The position numbers and the translations under genes are program-made. A stretch of DNA of 64,000 bases. Origin: Desulfomicrobium macestii. Its GTDB lineage: Bacteria > Desulfobacterota > Desulfovibrionia > Desulfovibrionales > Desulfomicrobiaceae. The stretch is taken from positions 186,001 to 250,000 of the forward strand of contig NZ_JADBGG010000002.1 of NCBI RefSeq assembly GCF_014873765.1. The letters are read 5' to 3'. Below, piece after piece: positions 27,101-33,726 of this stretch; the first letter of the stretch is position 1, and every line of letters starts with the position of its first letter. The notes below the pieces were generated by a model that made no database searches, had not been told where the DNA came from, and was given only the letters and a program-made list of their open reading frames with translations.

Positions 27101-27592
27101 CTGTCCCTGTCGAGCGGGGTGGAGCCGAACGATGTGGACGATCTGGTGGAGATCTTCGGGGTCAAGACCGACGCCAACGGATTCTTCCAGGAGGCGGACA
27201 GCAAATGGCGGCCCGTGGATTTCCTGAAGCAGGGAGTCTACATGTGCGGGCTGGCCCATTCGCCCCGGCGCATGGCCGAAACCGTGGCCTCGGCCAAGGC
27301 GGCGGCCCAGCAATCCCTGCGCATCCTCTCGGCGGGCAAGGTGGCCCGGGAGACCCTGGTGGCCACGGTGCGGCCGTCCCTGTGCTCCCTCTGTCAGGCC
27401 TGCGTGGCGGCCTGCCCCTACGGGGCGCGCACCGTGGATCTGGAGAACGAGCTCATACTGGTCGATGAGATGCTCTGTCAGGGCTGCGGAGCCTGCGCGG
27501 CGGTCTGCCCCAACAGCGCAACGGTGATCAAGGGCTTCCATGACGGTCCGATGATGGCGGTCATTGACGCCGCCCTGGAACAATTGGCCTAG
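24164..27592 (+). CDS. Tandem HdrA-HdrA fusion with an inserted receiver-like domain
   Basis: A 1142-aa protein with two HdrA modules. Module 1: FAD motif GAGIAG (11-16), HCGMC (54-58), ferredoxin motifs at C117-C127 and C164-C174. At about 189-307 a domain with response-regulator form is inserted: ILVADEEEQTR acidic pocket, FVLVGLNLQGVDA, and the conserved Lys in FMKPLSSKKF (K290). The phospho-acceptor Asp is replaced by Gly240. Module 1 then resumes (WIQCVGSRDVGKNADYCSS). Module 2 starts near residue 585, has an N-terminal CTSCPTLGK segment, FAD motif VGGGLAG (about 730) and two C-terminal ferredoxin motifs (about 1073-1115). Two flavins and several clusters in one chain suggest a branched electron path. 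The function of the receiver-like insert is unknown. Confidence 0.92.
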   Translation: MRKQYGALVVGAGIAGLRAALDLAVTGHKVALIDKRPSHGGILSQLDYQFPSDHCGMCRMLPLMSRDASSQFCLRKGMFHENIDLMLSTELASLEGEPGKFFVSLSRRSPLVDPHKCVSCGKCSEVCPVKVPSEFNAGLTKRSAVYLPVPHAIPNHYVLDLDNCIRCWKCHEVCPTGAIDLKFEERARFGILVADEEEQTRSTVRESLEHLQFPVFEAAGGQEALDLLESGASINFVLVGLNLQGVDAQRVMTRAQELSPGMPVAVLAAAGQEEAAADLVRRGARDLFMKPLSSKKFVPWLDKHYMRIMSDTTEELQVSAVILAGGFDCYNPDMDLNGGRDIWGYGHPAVLTAVEFERLLSGTGPTGGRLTRPGDGRPVNRIAWIQCVGSRDVGKNADYCSSVCCMFSMKEAMLAKKVTDGAVDATIFYMDMRTFGKGWDDYRQKAVQQGVHFVRNRPHSVVPAEGGGVLLESLSDDGTRRSEEFDMVVLAVGARPPRGMDKFAATVGIETNEWGFCKTQPYAPERTSRVGVFAAGSFGEPRDISESVMQAGAASEAAARMIKIYDVLGAAPAPAEPDYPDVSREPVRTLVAVCTSCPTLGKVVNLDELAHTVGRVHSVGTVLPVFQACTEAGWKQILETVKQKKPNRILIGACMPYAYIPRLKEMARTVGLNPALMDVVDVHTPTFNGRDSVDVAREIFSSLSMAVAKLQGVDPTPPDVLMDVSRSALVVGGGLAGLTASMAIADQGFGVCLVEAEEELGGMALRLHTQLDGTDPRKYMEDLVAQVEKHPRIKVFKDARVVLSRGSAGRFRSAISGDNGIFPLEHGVTILATGGHEAKIYESGFCVHRTVMTHFGLEEKLATGALDVGSLGAVAMIQCWRSRKEGERNYCSRICCPEMLKNVLTMKERNPDLPIYVFYRDIMAQGFLEAYYTQARKAGVIFIRYDLEKPPKVRFVEGKPVITALDPILGNEIEVHADILSLSSGVEPNDVDDLVEIFGVKTDANGFFQEADSKWRPVDFLKQGVYMCGLAHSPRRMAETVASAKAAAQQSLRILSAGKVARETLVATVRPSLCSLCQACVAACPYGARTVDLENELILVDEMLCQGCGACAAVCPNSATVIKGFHDGPMMAVIDAALEQLA

Positions 27593-27610
27593 GCCAAGGG
27601 GAGGTGAATC

Positions 27611-28177
27611 ATGAACCAGACGCAAGCACACGCATGGAGCCCGGATGCCGTTACCCGGGAGATTCTTGAAGAGCTGCGCGGCGAGATCGGGGCCTGCATG
27701 CAGTGCGGGACATGCACCGCGTCATGCCCCAACGGCTTCGCCATGGACATAACGCCCCGGCAGATGTGGCGGATGGTGCAGTTCGGAATGCTGGACAGGA
27801 TTCTTGAAAGCAAAACGTTCTGGATGTGCTCTTCCTGCTACATGTGCACCCTGCGCTGTCCGCGCGGATTGAAGCTGACGCGGGCCATGGGGGCGCTGAA
27901 GCGGCTGGCCCGGCAGCGGGGCACATGGAAGATCAGGAAGAACAGCGCGTTTTACGACGCATTCATGGAAAACGTGGAGAAGTACGGGCGTGTGCAGGAG
28001 ACGAGCCTCATGCCCGGCTACTTCCTGAAAAGCCGCGACCCGCTCCTGCCGCTGCACTACCTGCCTCTGGGGGTGCGCATGATGCGGGCCGGCAAGCTGC
28101 ACCCGCCGAGCAGCGCCCAGAAAGGGCGGCTGAAGGAGCTTTTCGCCAAGGTGCGCGAGATGGAGGAGGAATCATGA
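27611..28177 (+). CDS. hdrC: HdrC-like ferredoxin subunit
   Basis: A 188-aa HdrC protein with two 4Fe-4S motifs, CMQCGTCTASCP (C29-C39) and CSSCYMCTLRCPRG, followed by a helical tail. In Hdr complexes HdrC passes electrons from HdrA to HdrB. AGGGGAGG lies upstream of the ATG. Its stop overlaps the hdrB start by 4 bp, so the two subunits are coupled. Confidence 0.94.
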   Translation: MNQTQAHAWSPDAVTREILEELRGEIGACMQCGTCTASCPNGFAMDITPRQMWRMVQFGMLDRILESKTFWMCSSCYMCTLRCPRGLKLTRAMGALKRLARQRGTWKIRKNSAFYDAFMENVEKYGRVQETSLMPGYFLKSRDPLLPLHYLPLGVRMMRAGKLHPPSSAQKGRLKELFAKVREMEEES

Positions 28178-29091
28178 AATACGCCTACTATCCAGGCTGC
28201 TCGCTGCAGGAAAGCGCCCGGGAGTTCGACGTGTCCGTGCGGGCCGTCATGGCCGCGCTGGGGGTGGAGCTCGTTGACATACCGGACTGGACCTGTTGCG
28301 GGGCCAGCGCGGCCGAGCCGGTCAGCGCGCTCATGAATTACGCACTCCCGGCCCGCAATCTCGCCCTGGCCGAGCAGGAGCTACCGGGGCTCGATGTGCT
28401 CGCCCCGTGCAGCGCCTGCTACCTCAATCTCCTGAAGGTCAACCGCGAAGTCGTCGGCAACAAGGATCTGCACGCGCGGGTCAATGAGGCCCTTGGCGCG
28501 TCGGGCCTGAATTACCGGGGCACCGTTGGGGTGCGGCACATTCTGGACGTGCTGGTCAACGACATCGGGCTTGATCCCATAAAGGAGCGGATCGTCAACG
28601 ATCTCGGAGGGATGCGCGTCTCCGCATACTACGGATGCCAGATCCTGCGTCCCTACGAGGTTTTCGATGATCCCCGGCACCCGGTCAGCATGGACAACGT
28701 GCTCTCGGCCCTGGGAGCCAAGCCGCTGCCGTGGGACATGGGCAACAAATGCTGCGGCGCTTCCCTCATGGTCACGCATCCGGAGGTGGCCATGCATTCC
28801 GTGGCCGCCATTCTGGGAGCCGCCGATGGCTCCGACGCCGTGGCCACGGTCTGTCCGCTCTGCCAGATGAATCTGGAGGCATATCAGCACGATTCGGCGG
28901 CCGGGGGGCACCATGTGCCGATACTGTATCTGACCCAGCTCATGGGCCTGGCGTTCGGCCTGGAGGAACCCTCCGTGTTGCTGGACAAGAACATGAGCAT
29001 GGATGGGAGCATGCGCGCCGGGATCAGATCCCGGGCCTGGCGGCACGAAGCGCCAGGCGAAGGTGACGAGACGCTTGCCCGCGAAACCTGA
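28174..29091 (+). CDS. hdrB: HdrB-like catalytic subunit (two CCG domains)
   Basis: A 305-aa HdrB homologue. It starts MKYAYYPGCSLQESA and has two CCG domains: TCCGASAAEP with CSACYLNL, and YYGCQILRP, KCCGASLM with CPLCQMNLE. In methanogens HdrB carries noncubane 4Fe-4S clusters that reduce CoM-S-S-CoB; in sulfate reducers the natural disulfide or other acceptor is unknown, possibly DsrC-trisulfide (inference). The start is set by the ATGA overlap with hdrC and a preceding GGAGGA. About 40 extra C-terminal residues (SMDGSMRAGIRSRAW...) look like a disordered tail. Confidence 0.94.
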   Translation: MKYAYYPGCSLQESAREFDVSVRAVMAALGVELVDIPDWTCCGASAAEPVSALMNYALPARNLALAEQELPGLDVLAPCSACYLNLLKVNREVVGNKDLHARVNEALGASGLNYRGTVGVRHILDVLVNDIGLDPIKERIVNDLGGMRVSAYYGCQILRPYEVFDDPRHPVSMDNVLSALGAKPLPWDMGNKCCGASLMVTHPEVAMHSVAAILGAADGSDAVATVCPLCQMNLEAYQHDSAAGGHHVPILYLTQLMGLAFGLEEPSVLLDKNMSMDGSMRAGIRSRAWRHEAPGEGDETLARET

Positions 29092-29112
29092 TTAAAAACA
29101 AAGGGGGTAGTT

Positions 29113-30027
29113 ATGTTCAAGGACATCATCGTAGGCGTGACGCCCAGCGGCGTGGATGCATGCGCGGTTGAATCCGCGGTGGGTTTCGCCAAGAAGTTCG
29201 AGTCCAATCTTTATCTGGTCCACGTGGCGGGAATGGAGCAGGGCTGGGGTTCCATCGAGACCCTGGAGGCCTCGGGCGAGACGGCCCGGCTGGAGGCGCG
29301 CATCCGAGAAATGTACGCTTCCCTGCTGGCCGACCTGCCGAGCGTCGCGGTGCAGGTCGTGGCCGGGATTCCGCATAACGAGCTTCTGCGCCTGGCGCGC
29401 AAGAAGGACACCGACCTGGTGGTTATGGGGCCGCACACCAAGGAATACGAGGAAAAGCGGGCCCAGATGTGGGGCATGGCCGGCAGCACCCTGGAACGGG
29501 TCAGCCAGAAGGCGCGCTGTCCGGTCATGATCGTGCATCGCGCCGTGGAGTGCAAGGATCCGGCGTTCTCCAACATCCTCGTGGCCACGGACTTCTCCGA
29601 TCAGTCCGAGTGCGCGGTCAGCTACGGCGGCCAGATGGTCAGGCAGTACAAGGCCCGGCTCACGCTCATGAACGTCAGCGAGACCTCGACGGATTCGCCG
29701 CAGGGCCGAGCCGATATCGAAGCCAGGCTGCAAGCCGAATACGGCGACCGGCTCCAGGGCATCGACGATTTCGTCTATGCGGGCCGCTTCGGTCGGCCGG
29801 CCATGGAAATTCTGAATATGGCCACGCAGATCGGCGCGGATCTGATCATCATGGCTCACCATTCCAAGGCCGACGACCCGGAAGAAGCCTTCCTCGGCTC
29901 CACCGTGGTGCAGGTCTCGGTCAATGCGCCGTGTCCGACCATGAGCGTCAACCGCCACTTCGACCTGCGTTGCGGGCTGATGTACGATCAGACCGGTCAG
30001 GTGGTTGATGTCGCGGCCACCGTCTAG
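29113..30027 (+). CDS. Universal stress protein with two UspA domains
   Basis: A 304-aa protein with two tandem UspA folds. Domain 1 begins FKDIIVGVTPSGVDA and has a nucleotide-loop region GPHTKEYEEK...GMAGSTLERV; domain 2 begins FSNILVATDFSDQSECAV and ends MAHHSKADDPEEAFLGSTVVQV. The first domain has a long insert in its loop and the second keeps the GST part, so ATP binding is possible but not certain. It lies 21 bp after hdrB, within the operon, which suggests a link between stress or energy state and the Hdr complex. Confidence 0.93.
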   Translation: MFKDIIVGVTPSGVDACAVESAVGFAKKFESNLYLVHVAGMEQGWGSIETLEASGETARLEARIREMYASLLADLPSVAVQVVAGIPHNELLRLARKKDTDLVVMGPHTKEYEEKRAQMWGMAGSTLERVSQKARCPVMIVHRAVECKDPAFSNILVATDFSDQSECAVSYGGQMVRQYKARLTLMNVSETSTDSPQGRADIEARLQAEYGDRLQGIDDFVYAGRFGRPAMEILNMATQIGADLIIMAHHSKADDPEEAFLGSTVVQVSVNAPCPTMSVNRHFDLRCGLMYDQTGQVVDVAATV

Positions 30028-30122
30028 CTCTAAGGGCGCACACGGGGGCGGACGGCTTGGCCCGGCCGTCTCCGCCTGCGCTTCGGCCGCTTGGGTAACC
30101 ATTCATTTCGGGGGATACCGGG

Positions 30123-31442
30123 ATGTTGAACGGAAAGATAATCGAGCTTGGTCGCGGGAAAAGTACCTTCATGGAAACAGTCCGGGAAATTTTGCCCGAG
30201 GGGGGGAACCTGAACATGTGTCTGACCTGCGGGGCATGTTCGTCCGGATGCCCGGCTTCCGGCCTGGAAGGCATGGACCCCCGCAAGTTCCTGCGCATGG
30301 CGGCGCTCGGCATGGACGAGGAAGTTCTGTCCACGCCCTGGGTCTGGATGTGCACCATGTGTCAGCGCTGCATTTACGCCTGTCCCATGAAGATCGACAT
30401 TCCCCGTCTGGTCTACGAGGCCAGGGCCGCCTGGCCGAGGGAGACGCGCCCCAAGGGCATCATGGGCTCCTGCGACATGGCGCTCAAAAACGAGAGCGGA
30501 AGCGCCATGGGCACCGCGCCGGATGATTTCGCCTTCGTGGTCGATGACATCCTGACGGAATGCCGGGAGGCGCAGCCCGAATTCGAGGACATGGAAGCGC
30601 CCATCGACAATGAAGGCGCGGAATTCTTCCTCAACCAGAACTCGCGCGAGCCCGTGACCGAGCCCGACGAGCTGCTCCCCTTGTGGAAGATCCTGCATCT
30701 GGTCGGGGCGGACTGGACCTACGGGTCAAGGGGCTGGGCCGGGGAGAACTACTGCATGTTTCTGGCGGACAACCAGAGCTGGGAGCGTTTGACGCGTCAA
30801 TCGGCGGACAAGGCCAGCGAGCTGGGGTGCAAGGTCTTTCTCAATACCGAGTGAGGCCACGTAACATACTCAGTCCGGGCCGGACTGGAAAAATTTGGTA
30901 TCGAGCATCGATTCGAAGTAAAAAACATCTATGAATATTATGCAAAATGGATTCGGGAAGGCAAACTCAAGGTCAATTCCGAATGGAACAAGGATCTCAA
31001 GATAAAATTCACGGTGCAGGACCCGTGTCAGATCGTCAGGAAAAGTTATGGAGACGCCATCGCCGATGACCTGCGTTTTGTCGTGAAATCAGTTGTCGGC
31101 GAGGAAAACTTCATCGACATGCACCCGAATCGTTCCAACAACTACTGTTGCGGTGGTGGCGGAGGATTCCTGCAATCGGGGTTCAAGGATCAGCGCCTGG
31201 CCTACGGGCTGACCAAGGACGAGCAGATAAAGGCCACCAAAGCCGATTACTGCATCGCCGCCTGTCACAACTGTCATGCCCAGATTCATGAACTGAGCGA
31301 ACACTACGAAGGACATTACGGAGTGGTGCACCTGTGGACCCTGATCTGCCTCTCGCTTGGCATCCTCGGGCCCAACGAGCGGACGTATCTGGGGGATGAT
31401 CTGAAGGATATAAACGTTTTTCATCCTGAAATTGCAGTCTAG
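30123..31442 (+). CDS. HdrD/GlpC-like Fe-S oxidoreductase, selenoprotein (Sec at codon 244)
   Basis: The frame runs from ATG 30123 to TAG 31440-31442 with one in-frame TGA at 30852-30854. Reading it as Sec gives a 439-aa protein with two N-terminal 4Fe-4S motifs (C33-C43, C77-C87) and two CCG-type domains. Sec244 lies in GCKVFLNTE-U-GH, where a Cys is expected. The second domain is intact (DPCQIVRKS, NNYCCGGGGGFLQSG, CIAACHNCHAQIHEL). Coding similarity to HdrD-like proteins continues smoothly on both sides of the TGA, and a hairpin of SECIS form begins 16 nt after it. Likely role: partner or terminal oxidoreductase of the Hdr complex acting on a thiol/disulfide or quinone. Taken as a stop, the TGA would cut the protein after its first half. 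Confidence 0.87.
30871..30887 (+). promoter_or_regulatory. Bacterial SECIS hairpin of the HdrD-like gene
   Basis: CAGTCC (30871-30876) pairs perfectly with GGACTG (30882-30887) around the loop GGGCC. The apical loop begins 22 nt after the UGA and starts with GG, matching the form and spacing known for bacterial SECIS elements that bind SelB. Confidence 0.75.
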
Positions 31443-31496
31443 GACGGGTTTTTTCTTGATGTGATTTCAGGCCCCTGGATGGCGTATCAAGTAGGG

Positions 31497-31542
31497 AAAG
31501 GCCGAAACTTGTCGTTCAAGTTTCGGCCTTTGACATTTTTTG
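31497..31542. terminator. Strong bidirectional terminator between convergent operons
   Basis: A perfect 15-bp stem (31497-31511 with 31517-31531), 5-nt loop, and a T-rich run just after it on the plus strand. It ends the hdr operon and lies before the convergent sigma-54 regulator gene. Confidence 0.9.
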
Positions 31543-31598
31543 GTCCTGTATTGCCGGCAGAACCAATTCTTGCCTTGGGCGGAATTTTTTCAGCTCTT

Positions 31599-33023
31599 TC
31601 AGGACTGGATGACCCTTGGCATGTCGATGCCGTATTTGCGCATGCGGTTCAGCACCGTGACGCGGTTGATGCCCAGTATCCTGGCCGCCTCCGATTTGTT
31701 GCCACCGGCCTGGCGCAGGGCCTGGAGGAGCTGCTGCTTCTGCGTATCCTGACCTAAGTTGACAGGGCGCGGATTTTCGGAAGCGAGGGTGGGCGTTGCG
31801 ATGTTGTGCGGCAGGTGCTCGGGCTCGATGTGGCCGTGGTCGGCCAGCACGAAGGCGTACTCCAGGGCGCTTTTGAGTTCGCGTATGTTGCCCGGCCAGG
31901 AATAGTCCATGAAGAGGTGCAGGGTCTGGGGGCTTAATCCCTTGATGTCCTTGTCGCTCTTCATGCGCAGCCGCTGGATGAAGTAGTCGGCCAGCAGGGG
32001 GATGTCTTCCTTGCGTTCGCGCAGGGATGGCAGGTGCACGGGGATGACGTTGATACGGTAAAAGAGGTCCTCGCGGAACTGCCCCAGAGAGATGAGCTCC
32101 GGCAGAACCTTGTTGGTGGCGGTAATGATGCGCACGTCCACGGACAGCTGCCGGTTGTCTCCGACCCGCTCGAAGGTCTTGGTCTCCAGCACGCGCAGGA
32201 GTTTGACCTGAACCGGCATGGGCAGGTCGCCGATCTCGTCCAGAAAGATATCGCCTCCATGAGCGGCCTCGAAGCGGCCTTGCCTATGTCTGAACGCTCC
32301 GGTGAACGCACCCTTGACGTGCCCGAAGAGTTCGCTCTCAAGGAGCGCCTCGTTCAGGGCAGCGCAGTTGAACTGCACGTAAGGCTGGTCGCTTCTGGGG
32401 CCCAGATCGTGAATGGCCCGCGCCACCAGTTCCTTGCCCGTGCCTGATTCGCCACAGATGAACACCGGCGCGTCGCTTTGCGCGGCTTTCTCGATCAGGT
32501 GGAAAACCCTGCGCATCTGCGGCGAATGTCCGACCATGCCGTGAAATACGGTTTCTTCCTCAAGCATGCGCGAGAGCTGCTGCAACTCGTTTTCCTTGCG
32601 GTCGAGTTCCGAGAGGTCGGTCATGGTCTCCACGGCCCCGACCGCGCTGCCGTCTTCGGCGCGCAGAATGGAGGCGGTCTTGAGGATGGGGACGTAGGTG
32701 CCGTCCTTGCGCATGATGCTGCACTTGCGGCGCACGAAGACGCCCTGTTCGAAAAGCTTGCACCAGGCCTCGCGGGCTTCGGAACGGACCCGGCGGCAGG
32801 CGTCGCACTTGAAGAGGGAGCAGTTGGCGCCGATGAGCTCCTCCCGGCTGTATCCGGTGATTTCTTCCAAGGCCCGGTTGACCATCTTGATGGAGCCGTC
32901 CGGATCCACCAGCAGGAGCCCTTCCTGCATGAGGTCCACAATTTCGTGCCAGTGGGCCTCCAGCGGGGGCGTTGCGGGCAGGCCGGTTTGGGGCTTTTGA
33001 GGGATCTGGAAGAGGGGGGTCAT
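31599..33023 (-). CDS. PAS-domain sigma-54-dependent transcriptional activator
   Basis: A 474-aa enhancer-binding protein. A PAS domain (about 25-135) is followed by the AAA+ domain with Walker A GESGTGKE, the sigma-54 contact loop GAFTGA and the ELFGHVKG block, and a C-terminal Fis HTH ([20 protein letters not shown]). The PAS region holds five Cys (C68, C73, C76, C88, C101), including CSLFKCDAC, which could bind a metal, Fe-S cluster or act as a thiol switch. AGGAG lies 4 nt before the start. It is divergent from the cytochrome/molybdoenzyme operon, which has a good sigma-54 promoter, so that operon is its likely target. Confidence 0.95.
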   Translation of the reverse strand: MTPLFQIPQKPQTGLPATPPLEAHWHEIVDLMQEGLLLVDPDGSIKMVNRALEEITGYSREELIGANCSLFKCDACRRVRSEAREAWCKLFEQGVFVRRKCSIMRKDGTYVPILKTASILRAEDGSAVGAVETMTDLSELDRKENELQQLSRMLEEETVFHGMVGHSPQMRRVFHLIEKAAQSDAPVFICGESGTGKELVARAIHDLGPRSDQPYVQFNCAALNEALLESELFGHVKGAFTGAFRHRQGRFEAAHGGDIFLDEIGDLPMPVQVKLLRVLETKTFERVGDNRQLSVDVRIITATNKVLPELISLGQFREDLFYRINVIPVHLPSLRERKEDIPLLADYFIQRLRMKSDKDIKGLSPQTLHLFMDYSWPGNIRELKSALEYAFVLADHGHIEPEHLPHNIATPTLASENPRPVNLGQDTQKQQLLQALRQAGGNKSEAARILGINRVTVLNRMRKYGIDMPRVIQS

Positions 33024-33107
33024 GAGTCTCCTGGGGCTGCGTTAGCGCGAATCGGGTGTTGTAAGCGGTGCTGAATTAGTTGTTTAAAACATTTATACAG
33101 TTGATAT

Positions 33108-33119
33108 GTGATTAATCAC
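33108..33119. promoter_or_regulatory. Palindromic candidate enhancer site for the PAS/sigma-54 activator
   Basis: GTGATTAATCAC is a perfect 12-bp palindrome centred about 126 bp upstream of the transcription start predicted from the sigma-54 promoter, a normal enhancer distance, and also upstream of the divergent activator gene. Confidence 0.45.
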
Positions 33120-33212
33120 TTGTCAATGCCCACTTCTGGCGTCCCGGTTTTTTTCATTTGTATTTTTTCAATGAATTCAAGGGAGAACTAGCCTTCGGCA
33201 ATTCCTACTCTT

Positions 33213-33229
33213 TTGGTATGCGTTCTGCT
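33213..33229 (+). promoter_or_regulatory. Sigma-54 promoter of the cytochrome c / molybdoenzyme operon
   Basis: TTGGTATG-CGTT-CTGCT: GG at 33215-33216 and GC at 33227-33228 with the exact 10-nt spacing required for sigma-54. Mismatches to consensus are confined to variable positions. Predicted start near 33240, about 50 bp before the first ATG. Confidence 0.7.
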
Positions 33230-33289
33230 CTATACTGCTCAGTCACACCGGAGACAATCATCCATGACAATTACCAAGAGGAGTTCATC

Positions 33290-33631
33290 ATGAAGAAGCA
33301 GACTTTCGTGGGCATCGCAGCCGCCCTGATTTTGGTATCCTATGTAGGTATTTCCGTCGCCAGTGAAGTGGGCAACGCGCGCAAGGGTCGTTTTTTGTTT
33401 CGCCAGAACTGCCGTCCGTGCCACATGGAAAATCCCGTTGGGGCCAAGCCCGCCCATTACCTCGGGCCCGACGCCAAGACCCAGGCCGAGTGGAAGGCCG
33501 TGTTCGAGAGTTATGGCGACCTGCCTTGCAAGGACGAGTGGTCCAAGATTTCCGATAAGGATCGTCAGGACATCTTTCGCTATGTCCATGACGGCGCCAA
33601 GGACTCCCCGACCCCGGCCAAGTGCGGCTGA
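33290..33631 (+). CDS. Exported monoheme cytochrome c
   Basis: A 113-aa periplasmic cytochrome with a signal peptide (residues 1-24, ending ISVA) and one heme site CRPCH. The domain is small, with an extra Cys pair (DLPCKDEW and a C-terminal KCG) that could form a disulfide. ATG 33290 is preceded by GAGGAG; the frame is open 44 codons further upstream without support. It is the first gene of the operon and probably shuttles electrons to or from the molybdoenzyme. Confidence 0.9.
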   Translation: MKKQTFVGIAAALILVSYVGISVASEVGNARKGRFLFRQNCRPCHMENPVGAKPAHYLGPDAKTQAEWKAVFESYGDLPCKDEWSKISDKDRQDIFRYVHDGAKDSPTPAKCG

Positions 33632-33726
33632 TCAAGTGGTTTTAGACGCGGCCACAAAGCCTGAACATGCATGAAGGAGCAGGAATATTGAAACCCGCCA
33701 CCGACAGCTCGAAAAGGGAACACGGG

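Noticed and set aside
30852-30854. TGA in the HdrD-like gene as a nonsense mutation making a pseudogene
   Set aside because: Reading frame and conservation continue on both sides, the position corresponds to Cys, and a SECIS-type hairpin follows at proper distance.
33667-33726. Upstream start (33667) for the molybdoenzyme
   Set aside because: It would add 20 residues before a normal Tat signal and has no ribosome site; kept only as an alternative.
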